Of a DNA stretch of 64,000 nucleotides, positions 20,573 through 30,999 are shown piece after piece. Source of the stretch: Acanthococcus lagerstroemiae (Eukaryota; Arthropoda; Insecta; Hemiptera; Eriococcidae); contig CM063109.1 of NCBI GenBank assembly GCA_031841125.1, forward strand, positions 30,632,038 through 30,696,037, written 5' to 3'. The number at the start of each line of letters is the position of its first letter. Position 1 is the first letter of the stretch. Under the pieces are notes generated by a model. It was not told the DNA's origin and did not search any database. It saw nothing but the letters and a program-made list of their open reading frames with translations. Both the position numbers and the translations under genes were made by a program.

Positions 20573-21060
20573 CCGCTATACCGCCTATGCATCCTCTCAT
20601 GACTGACCATTCTAATTCCTGAACCTATAAGGCGTTCGCATTTCAAGCAGCAATTTGCGTGTTTCCAGGTCTTTTCCGCTTTTGTGTTGACCGAAGAAGC
20701 CGTTGTTACGGTACGCTGTAGCTCTCCAAGCAGAACGATCTTTGCATAGCACCTCCCACTTCTTGCGAATTCCGGCATTCTTCAGCGTTGCGTGCAGAAC
20801 ATCTTTATAGCGCTTCATTTGGCCGCAAGCTGCTCTCTACCCTTGGTCAATCTCTCCATACAGATCCTGCTTAGGGAGTCGTTCATCAGGCATTCTTAGG
20901 ATATGTCCAGCCCATCTTTGCTGGTTCCTAGCTAAGATTCGTTCAGTTGGGTCACATTTGGCTAGCTCAAGTACACGCGTATTGGAAACATGGTCTTGCC
21001 ATTTAATTCGCAAGATATTCCGTAGTTGTCTTTGTTGAAATCTTTCGAGTAGTTTGACGT
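20573..21060 (-). pseudogene. Old non-LTR element: RT C-terminal part (3' piece)
   Basis: The minus strand reads ERFQQRQLRNILRIKWQDHV, RRWAGHILRMP-like (QQRWAGHILRMPDERLPKQD), then KRYKDVLHATLKNAGI and DRSAWRATAYRNNG. This is the C-terminal tail common in arthropod LINE reverse transcriptases. A TAG lies after YGEIDQG near 20846. The frame continues without a break into 26625-26812 once the 21061-26624 insertion and one copy of AGTTTGACGT are removed. No poly-A tail was identified at the 3' side near 20400-20570. Confidence 0.85.
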
Positions 21061-22176
21061 CCTCCTCGGCTTGTGTTCACCTTGTCGTGGTGAGGAGGCT
21101 TAAGTGAACGCGAGCTTAAAACATCGAGCATAAAAGAACACGGATAAAGGAGCAGGGGAGAGAGTGAATAGTAGAGTAGCTCTCTCAACCCAAGTGGTGT
21201 GGCGTGGAAACCCATGAATACGCTTCAAAATTCGACGTCACGGAGTTCCGCAGGCATTAGTACGTCCTCTCCTCTCTCTTTTCCCGCAACCCGCTTTTCC
21301 ACCTTTCCTCTCTGTCCATCTAGCGATTTCTCTGTGCTCCACATACAAACGTTTATCTTCCTGCATGAAAACTCTTGCAGTTTTCCTCCTTCTACCCCTC
21401 CCGCACTGCTGGTATCGGCAGCTAATTGCAATCGAGGCGGTGTACTCGTGTGAATCTGTCTTTGGACAGCGAACGTCTTTTTTTTACACTGTTTTTCTCT
21501 AAGACAGAGCTTTTCTTGTCGTTTTGATTTTGATTTTCTTTTTTACTTCTTTTTTACCTTTTGAAGAGCGTTCTGGGTGTATGGACTTTTTCCCACCCGA
21601 CACCGCGGCCTCGAGTGTAATTTTGGTGCGATTTTCCGCGACTTTTCTTTTTTCTTCAACCCGGGACCTGACCGCGTGTTCGCGAACTTTCTCGTGCGGC
21701 TCTTTTAGCCGCAGTTTCGTGACCGCCACCGCGTCCGTGGAGTTTTTTGGTTTCTTCATAAATAAATGTCTGTCCGCGATGTATAACCTGCGTTATTCTT
21801 TTTTTCTTTTTGAGGTGCACCGCGTGAATGACATGAGGTCGTAAGTACCCTTTTTTGTGAGAGAGAATGTAAGGGACCATGGCTTAGAGAGAGAGATGCT
21901 TTAATTTTATTTTTATTTTTCTTGCTTCTGGCCCCGGAACTATAGAATATTCAACATGTGATCTGGGTAACCGCCTTCCAAAGCCCTGGCACTTCCCGCT
22001 CCCTGGGTGAGTCTCATATGAGCTAGTCGTGGCTTTTCCCAGGCCCTTTCGGATGCCTGCATTTTTTGAGCGTTGACGCCGATTTTCTGACTTAAGCACG
22101 TACTCGCTGATAAACGGAAGGTATCAGCAGTACAATGTGCGCATGTTTGTGAGCGTTCGAAATACCTTCGTTTTTC
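21061..22176 (+). promoter_or_regulatory. 5' leader region of the RTE-like LINE
   Basis: No coding domain is recognised in this 1.1 kb; overlapping short frames on both strands look like chance. A LINE leader normally carries an internal promoter, and that role is inferred here, not seen. The opening CCTCCTC...GGTGAGGAGGC has a relative at 33955-33995, at the start of another RTE-like copy. Confidence 0.4.
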
Positions 22177-23457
22177 TTGGTTGTGGTCGTTCATAAAAAT
22201 GCCACAGTGGTTAAAACCTGTATCCGGCTCCCCCGAATGACGAAGCGCTCACAACTAAAAACACTCAGGAGATGGAAAACTCCGAAAGATAAACCCTTCA
22301 GAAGGCCACGGGAAACCACTGAAGTATTTTCCCAAATTTCATTAATGGCTAGAAACAACTTAAATATGGCCCTTAGTCCGGGGCACCCCTTAAATGGGGA
22401 GAGGGCGCTTACAATACCCCTGCTGGCCAAAGATGAAGATGAAGTAGGAAGAGGAGAAGTCAGAGTGATGAACAAGCTGATAAGGATCGGTACGTGGAAT
22501 GTACAAAGCTTGTATCAAGCAGGAAAAATCCAAAACGTCGAAGCCGAGCGCAAAAGAATGAATATTGATATACTCGGGATGAGCGAGGTAAGATGGCCTG
22601 CAAGCGGTACAACAAGGATGGAAAAATCGACGTTGTACTACTCCGGTTCAAATGACAGCAGAAACAGAAACAGTGTGGCGATACTGATCAGAAACGAAAT
22701 CGTTGGATCGGTTATGCAGTTTATACCATACTCATATAGGGTTATGCTTCTACAGATGAAGACGAATTATCGTACGCTCAACTTAATCCAGGTATATGCA
22801 CCAACGGCAGATAAAGAAGAAGACGAAATAGAGGAATTCTCCAACCAAATCCTCGAGATTCTCAAAATCACCAAAAGCGGAGAAATAAACGTGATCATGG
22901 GAGACTGGAATGCCAAAGTAGGCGAACAAGTCCATGATGACGTTGTGGGGTATTTTGGACTGGGATCACGGAACGAACGTGGAGAAAGACTGATAGAGTT
23001 CTGCACGGAGCGTGAACTCTTCGTTACCGATACCTTTTTCCAACTACCAAAACGTAGACGATACACTTGGATGTCACCCAATCAAACAACCAGGAACCAG
23101 ATCGACTACATTCTGCTGCCTAAAAGCTTCAGAAAAGACGTCAAATCAGCAAAAACGTACCCAGGTGCGGACGTAGGGTCCGACCACAACTCAGTAGTGA
23201 TCGAAATGAAATTGAAATTCAGGAAGAAGATCAAACCAAAATCAGCGAAAAGAATCGATATCCGAAAAATAACAAAGAACCCAGATATGCGGAGAAAAGT
23301 GGCCAAAGAAATGGCGAAGGTTCTGAGAGATCAAGATGAAGATATGAACGTAACGCAGTCATGGGAGAAATGGAAAAAGGCACAAAGGGAAATGCAGGAA
23401 AAGGTTATAGGCACAACTTGCTGTAATGAAGAAACGGAAACCGTGGATGACGGATGA
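22177..23457 (+). CDS. LINE ORF: APE-type endonuclease, start of linker
   Basis: A 426-codon frame. After an unconserved N-terminus of about 100 residues come RIGTWNVQSLYQAGK (catalytic N), GMSEVRWP (E), YAPTADKEEDE, VIMGDWNAKVG (D and N), LGSRNERGERLIEF, YTWMSP, NQIDYIL and GSDHNSVVIEM (terminal D and H). All the usual catalytic residues of an APE-like LINE endonuclease are present, so this domain looks intact. The frame is lost near 23425 by a one-base shift; the true continuation, KKRKPWMTDEILQLM, is in the next frame. It would nick genomic DNA to prime reverse transcription. Confidence 0.88.
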   Translation: MVVVVHKNATVVKTCIRLPRMTKRSQLKTLRRWKTPKDKPFRRPRETTEVFSQISLMARNNLNMALSPGHPLNGERALTIPLLAKDEDEVGRGEVRVMNKLIRIGTWNVQSLYQAGKIQNVEAERKRMNIDILGMSEVRWPASGTTRMEKSTLYYSGSNDSRNRNSVAILIRNEIVGSVMQFIPYSYRVMLLQMKTNYRTLNLIQVYAPTADKEEDEIEEFSNQILEILKITKSGEINVIMGDWNAKVGEQVHDDVVGYFGLGSRNERGERLIEFCTERELFVTDTFFQLPKRRRYTWMSPNQTTRNQIDYILLPKSFRKDVKSAKTYPGADVGSDHNSVVIEMKLKFRKKIKPKSAKRIDIRKITKNPDMRRKVAKEMAKVLRDQDEDMNVTQSWEKWKKAQREMQEKVIGTTCCNEETETVDDG

Positions 23458-25266
23458 AATACTGCAATTAATGGAGCAACGCAGGTTGAATAAACGAAAA
23501 ACACCAGAGTATAATAGGCTCCACAAAATAATATGACGCGAAATTCGGAGCACAAAAGAGGAATGGCTGAACGAAAAATGCGAAGAAATCGAGAAAATGC
23601 AGGAATGTCACGACACCTTTAACATGCATAAAATGATTAAAGAAATGACCGGTAGCCGAAGATCACAAGCGCCGGAAGCGCTCAAAGACAGTGCAGGGAA
23701 CATCCTACTCGATACCAAAAAAAAGTTGGCCAGATGGAAAAAGTACGTCGAGAAGTTATTCGAAGATGACAGATCCGAAATGCCTGCGAACAAGAGCCGG
23801 TAGTCAGCGGAGAGAAAATAGATATCAAAGAAGTAGTTCAAGCAATCCAGAATCTGAAGAACGGAAAAGCGATTGGTCCAGACGAACTTCACAGAGAAGT
23901 TCTCAAAACGTTGATGAACGACGAAGACACGCTAGGGTCTTTGACCTAATTCTTCAACAAAATATTCGACACAGGAGTCTTACCGCTAGACTAGCTCAAA
24001 TCTACCTTTGTAACACTTTCGAAAAAGCCCAACTCGAGCGACTGTAACGACTACAGAACCATTAGTCTGATGTCTCACATCCTGAAGACATTTCTGAAAA
24101 TTATACACCTAAGAATCTACAAGAAATGCGAAGAAAACTCGGGTGGTCAACAGTTTGGGTTCAAAAATGGCTTCGGTACCCGAGAAGCAATCTGCGCACT
24201 AAACGTGATGGCGCAGAGATGCATAGAGACGTCAACAAGAAGCTGTACCCTATGTTTCATTGACTACAAGAAAGCGTTCGACTGCGTACGGCACGAAAAG
24301 CTGATGGAAATCCTGAAGAAAATCGGCATACCTACCCGATAAAGAAAGAAGAATCATCGCACATCTAGGTATACTGGAATCAGAAAGCTATAGTCAGGTG
24401 CGAAGGAGAAACAACAAAGGAGATAGAAATAAAGAAAGGAGTGAGGCAGGGGCGCGTTCTATCCCCAGCACTCTTCAACGTATACTCGGAAACCATCTTC
24501 AACGAAGCCCTCACGAGTGAGGACGGAGTGGAGATAGGTGATAAGCATATCTCAAATGTTCGCTACGCAGACGACACAGTGCTGATCTCAGACAGCTTGG
24601 GTGGACTACAAAATATGCTACTGCGAGTGGCAGATGTCAGTCACGCGTATGGATTGGAAATCAACGCAACAAAGACCAAATGGATGATCGTACATAAAAA
24701 GAAAGATGCGCAAATGATCGAGAACGACCGCATTCGAGTAAACAACGAAGAAATTGAGAGAGTAGACAAATTCTTGTACTTAGGTACATGGTTCCAAGAA
24801 GAAACAGATCAATCCATAGAGATCAAGACAAGAATTGGAAAAGCAAAGACCACGTTCATGAAAATGAAAAATATTCTCACGAGGAAAAACCTGGACTTGA
24901 GCCTGCGAGTGAGACTGGTCTGGTGTTACGTCATGCCCGTGCTGCTGTATGGCATGGAAAGCTGGGTGCTGTCACGCGAATTGGAGAAACGCATTGAGGC
25001 GGCAGAAATATACATCTATCGTCGCCTCTTAAAGATATCCTGGAAAGATAAAGCCACCAATGAAGAAGTATTGAGACGCATGTCCAAAGAACGAGAACTA
25101 TTAAACATCATCAAAGCCCGCAAACTGTAATATCACGGATACGTCCATAGAAACGAAAAGTACACGGTTTTCCAGAATATACTGCGAGGAGGAATAAAGG
25201 GCAAAAGAAGCGCAGGAAGGAGAATGGAGGCGGATTTGAGAAGATGGTTCAAATGTTCCCCGACAG
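23425..25266 (+). pseudogene. LINE reverse transcriptase, broken, first part
   Basis: Reverse transcriptase blocks appear in order: NGKAIGPDELHREVL, NDYRTISLMSHILK, QFGFKNGFGTREAI, FIDYKKAFDCVRHEKLME, KKGVRQGRVLSPALFNVY, the catalytic NVRYADDTVLISDSL, FLYLGTWFQEE and MPVLLYGMESWVLS. Stops or frame changes occur near 23535, 23802, 23948, 23990, 24342 and 25128. The YADD aspartates are kept. The last segment reaches RRMEADLRRWFKCSPT and is cut by the hAT element at 25267. The remaining residues (DLFRNAANKVVIAM) lie at 26528-26608. Confidence 0.9.
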
Positions 25267-26527
25267 CAGTGTTGCCAGGTGTGACACATTTTCAGTGTTT
25301 GTGGCACAGCATGTAGCACAATTGAAAATTGTGGCACAATGTGGCACAATTGGAAATTGTGGCTAAATGTTGCACATATAAATTCAGTTTCTTGTGTACA
25401 ATACTCTTTGACTCATTATTCTACAATTTTAATTACAATCCCCCTCATTGTAGACTGTCGGCTGAATTACCATTAGCTGCTTTTCACAAAAGACAGAACA
25501 CTATCCATTCTAACTCATTTAATTATTACCTACATTATAAAATAAAGGAGTTTTAAAATTTTTTAAAGATTTGGCACCATGAGTAACTTAGTAGGTATGT
25601 AATCTTAGAAAGAGATAACGAGAAAATAACAAAGAATAATTGAAAAGACGAAGGACGAACTGAAAATTCTAATTAATATCACTTAAACTATCAACTAACA
25701 ATAAGTTAACAAGTAGTACATAGTACATGCTATCCCTCGTATTAGTAACATTCCATCAACAACACTACACCTTAAAGCTCAGACTTCAGCCAGAAGCCCA
25801 TGTTGAACGCCGATAGAGCTCTGTATTCGGGCCGTTCAGCGCTAGTGTCGCGCACAACAAAAACTAACGAAAACGGGATAATTGATGAGCGGCGCGGGTG
25901 GTGGGTGGAAGCTTTCGTTAAATCGATCGAAATCACTTTTTATGTGAGAAGATAACTTCTAGGAAATCTTACGCTCTACAAATTTTGTTATTTTAATTTT
26001 TTCGCTAAATGGCTTCGTTCTCGACTTATTTTGAGATAACTCAATACACATTCAAATAGGAAAATCGTCCTGATCCCGTTCTCTATTTTGCCAATTGTAG
26101 CGCTCCCAGCGGATGAACAGCCCGAATATGCAAATACGATCGTCCGCCATTTTGACTCCAACTGTCCCCGTGGATGCCGAATCCGACTATGCGGATGCGG
26201 AGCGTACGGCGTAGTGAATTTGGCATCGACGGGCGCGGTTGGAGTCAAAATGGCGGACGATCGTACTCTTCTATTTAGAGCTTCAACGCTGAACGCTGAA
26301 CACTCTCTCCTGTCATCTGATGAAAAATTAGGGTTTACATAAAGCGCTGTGAGGCTGTATGCCTTCTAAAATACAGCACTGTGACATGAAACCACATGAA
26401 ACCCAACATGATTGGTATACGGTGTGTTTTTTCAATAGTGGCAGATTGTGGCACAATTTTCTCCCATGTGGCACCTTTTTTTTTTTTCAAATGTGGCACA
26501 TTTTGAAATTTGGATCTGGCAACACTG
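25267..26527. mobile_element. hAT-type element, CAGTGTTGCCAG ends, 1.26 kb
   Basis: It starts CAGTGTTGCCAG and ends CTGGCAACACTG, perfect 12-bp inverted repeats. CCCGACAG at 25259-25266 and 26528-26535 is a perfect 8-bp duplication. Removing it restores the LINE frame (PTDLFRNAAN). TGTGGCACA words cluster near both ends (25300-25375 and 26440-26505), resembling subterminal transposase-binding repeats. No transposase is recognised inside, so it is non-autonomous. Confidence 0.95.
26136..26266. repeat. Inverted repeat with 27-bp arms inside the hAT element
   Basis: The left arm, about 26136-26162, holds CGTCCGCCATTTTGACTCCA; its exact complement lies at about 26239-26265. The loop is about 76 bp and GC-rich (GATGCCGAATCCGACTATGC). 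The region differs in base composition from the AT-rich rest of the hAT element, so it may be another small insertion or a captured genomic piece. Confidence 0.85.
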
Positions 26528-26624
26528 CCCGACAGACTTGTTCCGTAACGCTGCGAATAAGGTTGTAATAGCCATGATGATCGCCAAACTTCGGTCGGAG
26601 ACGGCGTCATGAAGAAGAACAAGA
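26528..26624 (+). pseudogene. 3' end of the RTE-like LINE ORF and tail
   Basis: It begins with the second target copy and encodes the last LINE residues, DLFRNAANKVVIAMMIAKLR, ending at TGA near 26610. The tail is the short GAAGAAGAACA, typical of RTE-type elements that lack long poly-A. It stops where AGTTTGACGT repeats. Confidence 0.85.
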
Positions 26625-26812
26625 AGTTTGACGTGCTGTCTGTAGAGGGTCCAGCATTCGTTTCCCTTCAAAAGGATGGGCAGTATCACAGTTTTGTAGA
26701 CGGCAATTTTGGTTTCGCTCCTCAGATCATTGCGGTCCAATACTCTCCGATTCAGCTTGTATACCGCGTTTCCAGCATTCCTTAACCGCCGGTTAATCTC
26801 CGAGTGCAGACT
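26625..26812 (-). pseudogene. Old non-LTR element: RT 5' piece, split by the RTE-like LINE
   Basis: The minus strand reads SLHSEINRRLRNAGNAVYKL, RRVLDRNDLRSETKIAVYKT and ILLKGNECWTLYRQHVKLL. It joins in frame with ERFQQRQ at 21060 when the insertion is removed. It is the same family as the scrap at 4622-4865. Further upstream on the minus strand (beyond 26812) the sequence switches abruptly to a plus-strand LINE tail, so its 5' part is missing. Confidence 0.88.
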
Positions 26813-27190
26813 TGGACAATAGGAACACAAGAAAGAAAAGGGATAGAGTCTTTTGAAATATGGTGTTATCAGAGAATGTTGAAAATAAATGGATAGATAA
26901 GATCAAGAATGAAGAAGTACCGAGGCGAATACGAAGGGGAAGAGAAATTTGAAATATAATGGTAAAGAAAAGAGTTGATAGGTCATAATATAAGACATCC
27001 AGGGATATTATTATGAATGCTAGGGAAAATGGCTGAGGGAAAGAACTGAAAAGGAATGCAAAGAATGATCTATGAAGGGCAGCTAAAGCGGAATACAAAG
27101 TATAAATCCTTTTCAGGAATGAAAAAATTAGCACAGGAGAGAGAAAAGTGGAGAGGAGCAACCTTTGATCAAAAAACTAAGGAACATATT
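26813..27190 (+). pseudogene. RTE-like RT C-terminal fragment
   Basis: It reads ERKGIESFEIWCYQRMLKIN, DKIKNEEVPRRI, then after stops KSFSGMKKLAQEREKWRGAT. This matches the tail of arthropod RT proteins in the style of AFEMWCWRRMLRISW...NEEVLRR and ends in the usual LAxxREEWR motif. It starts abruptly against the minus-strand element at 26812. A clearly related copy is at 56985-57400. Confidence 0.78.
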
Positions 27191-29330
27191 GGACAGTCCT
27201 CAAACTTCTGTTCCACCCCCGCCCAATTCAGGAACATGAACTCGGCGTTTACATCAAATATGAGCACTGCACTACTGGCAAATTATTTCCGGATGTTTTG
27301 CAAGCTGAAATGTTGATGAGTTTTTTGATATTCATCAGCATTTTCGAACGTAGGTGGGCCTGTACCGTATGTACAGCTTTTGCCGGGATTATTACAACCG
27401 TTATTAATTTTGAAGTAGTTCTACGTTTCCCGAAATTGGTCGAATACTTTCGCGAGATTTGGTATTCGGCTTTGTATACAAATGTGAGGCGCGCATACGG
27501 CGAGCGAGCAGGATGACTGAGCCGCCACTCCGAATTTGAAACGATTCTAAGCGCCAACCGAATAATTCGTTTTCAGCCCGCGTCGATCGTAATAATTGTT
27601 GATTCAGCGACGTCATTTCGGAAGCTAACTTTAATAACGCACGTTTGTCGTGCTTTCAAAATATCATAAGTAATTTATGGCACGCGCGCGGAAATTACAA
27701 GTTTTCAAATATTTCTAGATCGTAAAAGCCGCCGAACCCTCCCATTCAATGAGTTTAATTAATAGCCGCGATATAGTCCAGAGAAATATTAAATTGAAAT
27801 TTACAGCGAGTTAAAATTTACTCGCGAAATATTTCAACATTTTAAGACGTTTTCCCACAGCCGAGCGCAGTTTCTAAGATAAATGCGGTTCCCTAAAGGG
27901 CGCCCAGATCGTGTTTTAATAACAATAAGGGCTGAGCGTGTATACGACTCGGTGAGGCAAACGCGATACAGAGACGTGCAGGAGGAGAGGAGTCGGTCTC
28001 ATCGACCCCCTCACGACCGTTGCACATCGAAGAGGTTACCGACCCCCGCTCGGGGCGTATTTTCGAAAGCCGAACAATACAGTGCCGTTAATAAGCCTTC
28101 GGTACTATCAACGAGCAGCACACTTCCAATTAACTATCTTCTACCCACTTTCGTCGAAACCAACCTAAAATGTAACGTACAATCCGATTTCCTCGTCTGA
28201 ATCCTCTATTTTCTATATATATCTTTTATAATTAATATGAGATAAATGTACAGCCCATTAGGTCGGATGCTGCGCTTCGTATATGAGACGTTGTTAATTT
28301 GGAGATTAGGCGTGTAAAACACTCCGTAAAACTACCCTGTATATACCTAAGATAAAAGGTTGAAATTCGATTTATTCCGATATATACGAGCGTATTATCG
28401 TTTTTAATTAGTCTGCTCGTCGATACTTTTTCTGGAGAGAAATTAGCGCCGGTTACAATCTGCTGACCGATGATAGGATCACGTCGGTATTAAGGGCCCA
28501 GCCCGTCGCGATGTAGTCCCGCTGTCCGACATCCGGGATTTAATGAAGGCTGCGGCGATATGCTTCAGAATTTAGTCGATCCTCTCTGTAATCATTCGAG
28601 AAGATCGCACATCGAGGATTCACTCAGAACTGAGAACCGTTTTTCCAAAATCAGTTAAGTCCATTTTCGCAGTTTCGAGAAAATAGAACAAACCGTGAGA
28701 AACTATTTTCCACCGGTAGTTGGCGCAAACGAATGGGTGGGTTGGCAGGAGCAAACGCTCTCGGTTAAGATACGGTCATTGAGAATGGGAAAAGATACCG
28801 TTTCCACCCTCCTGGAATCACATTTGGAGGGAAAACGATGGACTTGGCTGGTTTCGCCTGACCCCAAACTCGTCATCGTACTACAGGAAAGAAACAAAAT
28901 CGGAAAACGAACTTGTACGTATTATCTATGAACAAACTACTGCGAAAAACGAACACAATCGCTCATACTACGCGCTTCCTCCACTTCGTTTCACGCTGCC
29001 TATTATCACTGGACCTCTTTGGTTTTGGAAGATCGAACTACGTTCGAATGTTTAGAACACGTAAATAGGAACGAAATAGATCTTTTAATTCTTGCAGCCG
29101 TTGATAGAGGCACTTTCATGATACGAGTACCAATAGGAACGCTAGTTTCGCGACTTCTTCAAAAATAGACTTAACTGGTTTTGGAAAGACTGTCTACAAT
29201 TAGGACGTATAGTGCTGATCGCGATACAAAGTAGGTAGAGGAAACTGGGGCGAAAATCTGATATAAAGTAAAAATCCAATGCCCTTGTTTGAGTCATTCT
29301 CCAGAAACTGAAAATATTACGGTGGTATTG
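27191..29330. other. No gene recognised
   Basis: About 2.1 kb with no recognised coding sequence or repeat shared with the window. Parts (27860-28120, 28480-28620) are CpG-rich and lack homopolymers, resembling non-transposon genomic DNA. Frames at 27883-28200 and 28695-28931 are open but without recognisable motifs or splice context. They could be chance or unannotated exons. Confidence 0.4.
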
Positions 29331-29364
29331 CCCATTTCTGTTCGAACATCGTCTTATTTTTCAA

Positions 29365-30235
29365 AAAAAGGAACAGGCACGATACAGGTAACTACAGATC
29401 TATCAGCCTATCCCCCACAATCTCAAAAATGTTTTCAAAAATGATAGAGATAAGAGATAAAAACTAAGCCATTTTGTAGAACCAAAACAACCACCCGACC
29501 AATTCTGGGTTGGAAAAAAATTACTCTACTTTAGACCGTCTTCAAATAATCAACCAAATTACCGACAAATCAAACGAATACAAATTTAACATACGCCTTG
29601 CATTTATAAATTACAACAAAGCTTTCGATTCCTTGCACCATGGCTTCAGAGTTAGTGCACTAAAAAACCAGGGGGTTCCCCATCAGCTAATGTACTCAAA
29701 CCCAAAAAGCAGAATTATCACCAATAAAACGGGACCATATTTCCAGATAGGTAAGGGGGTTCGCCAAGGCGATCTACTATCCCCTCTGATTTTTATTGCT
29801 GTTCTTGAAGACGTCTTTAGGCAACTGAGGTGGACTAACACGGGCTCAAACATAAACGGCAAGAAAATCTCAAACATTTAAAATTCGCTGACGATATCAT
29901 CCTAATATCTGTGACCAGAGGGGAATTAGAGGGAATGCTTGGTGAGCTGGTGACTGTATTGAAACCATAACAAATTTGGAGTGGGGCTGGGCAGGGCACG
30001 TCATAAGACTAGCCTCCAACAAGAGAGCCTACCAAGCAACTTTCTGGTTATTGAGTCATAGGAAAAGAGATAGAAGTAAACCAAGAGCTAGATGGAGGGG
30101 CGAAATCGACAAATTTTTGCAGAATAGAAAACTGCTTTCGACCAGAAAGAGTGGGAATGAGGCAGACCTTTGCCTTCTCATGGGCCTGGAATACATTCGG
30201 AAACTTACCGAAGATATACTTGAGAATGCAATGGT
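29365..30235 (+). pseudogene. RTE-like LINE RT with internal deletion
   Basis: The segments are TGNYRSISLSPTISKMFSKM, then EKNYSTLDRLQIINQITDKS, FINYNKAFDSLHH, KGVRQGDLLSPLIFI and LKFADDIILISVTRGELE after a frameshift at about 29878. About 200 residues of the usual domain are then missing, and the sequence jumps near 29960 to LEWGWAGHVIRLAS and KPRARWRGEIDKF, the typical C-terminal tail. The order is right and the deletion clean, as in an internally deleted copy. The 3' part runs into a MITE at 30239. Confidence 0.85.
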
Positions 30236-30238
30236 ATA

Positions 30239-30606
30239 TGTGACCTGGAATCATGAAATGTGCCTCTAGTCTCTAGTGTAAAAAAATCATTTTTCACTTT
30301 CTTGATAATTCTCATAGAAAATATCACGCTCTTTCGAATGAAACAATTTGCAGCTTCCTATCTTCATTAGTTTTCCCACAAATTGCATTTAAAAATTGCG
30401 TCAAAAGTTTAAAAACATCCGTTTACGTGGCATCGTGTGAAACGGGGGCCTATGGGAATGACAGAGAACAAGAATTCGAAACCCGGTTGACATAGCAACG
30501 CGTAAACGCATCACCACATATGTACACGCTATGCACATTTGTGCGCACCACTATCACCACCCCATCTTTACACCACGAGAGGCACATTTCATGATTCCAG
30601 GTCACA
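30239..30606. mobile_element. Mariner-type MITE, copy 1
   Basis: It begins TGTGACCTGGAATCATGAAA and ends with the exact reverse complement, with perfect inverted repeats of about 28 bp. TA flanks both ends (30237-30238 and 30607-30608). The 368-bp interior has no frame of note. The copy at 43400-43790 shares the whole interior, including CACGCTCTTT and GCAGCTTCCTATC. TA duplication and size fit a Tc1/mariner-mobilised MITE. Confidence 0.93.
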
Positions 30607-30608
30607 TA

Positions 30609-30991
30609 TTGTAAGGTGTGTACCTCGCACAATAAAGCTTGATTCGATTTTGCTCATTTTTTCCACAATACGTATAGTTTATAGGTACTTACTCGTAGTA
30701 GAGAATATTCAACAAGCTTGCAGAGCAGGAGAATCAATATTTAAGGACGGGATGATTTATCCCTGAAGATTTATTGCTCTTGAATGTCAGTAAAGACTGA
30801 CAACTTCGAATATATAACGTAAGATTCTTGCGCCATAATTAGCCAGAAGCAAAAGTCGTAAAATCAGTTTTATTGAGAAGGTATCGTGCCTGTTTTGTAG
30901 CGAAAAGTCCATAATAATTTTTCATATAAAGTTTGTTCGCCTACTAATTTTATTCAAGTGAATATACTGGTTAGAACACAAAATGCGGCCT
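30609..30991. other. No gene recognised
   Basis: AT-rich spacer between two mobile elements, with nothing assignable. Confidence 0.5.
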
Positions 30992-30999
30992 CTGACCCT

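Larger units (their letters stand above)
21061..26624 (+). mobile_element. Nearly full-length RTE-like LINE, interrupted
   Basis: Bounded by AGTTTGACGT at 21051-21060 and 26625-26634, a perfect 10-bp target duplication. The host reading frame closes when the element is removed. It has about 1.1 kb of 5' leader beginning CCTCCTCGGC and containing CCTTGTCGTGGTGAGGAGGC. Then come an endonuclease, a reverse transcriptase and a short tail ending GGCGTCATGAAGAAGAACA. The body is about 4.3 kb without the hAT insertion at 25267-26527. The clade call (RTE-like) rests on the endonuclease and C-terminal style. Confidence 0.88.

Noticed and set aside
21199..21880. Several overlapping frames in the LINE leader as genes
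   Set aside because: They overlap on both strands, lack known motifs and lie in a LINE 5' region.
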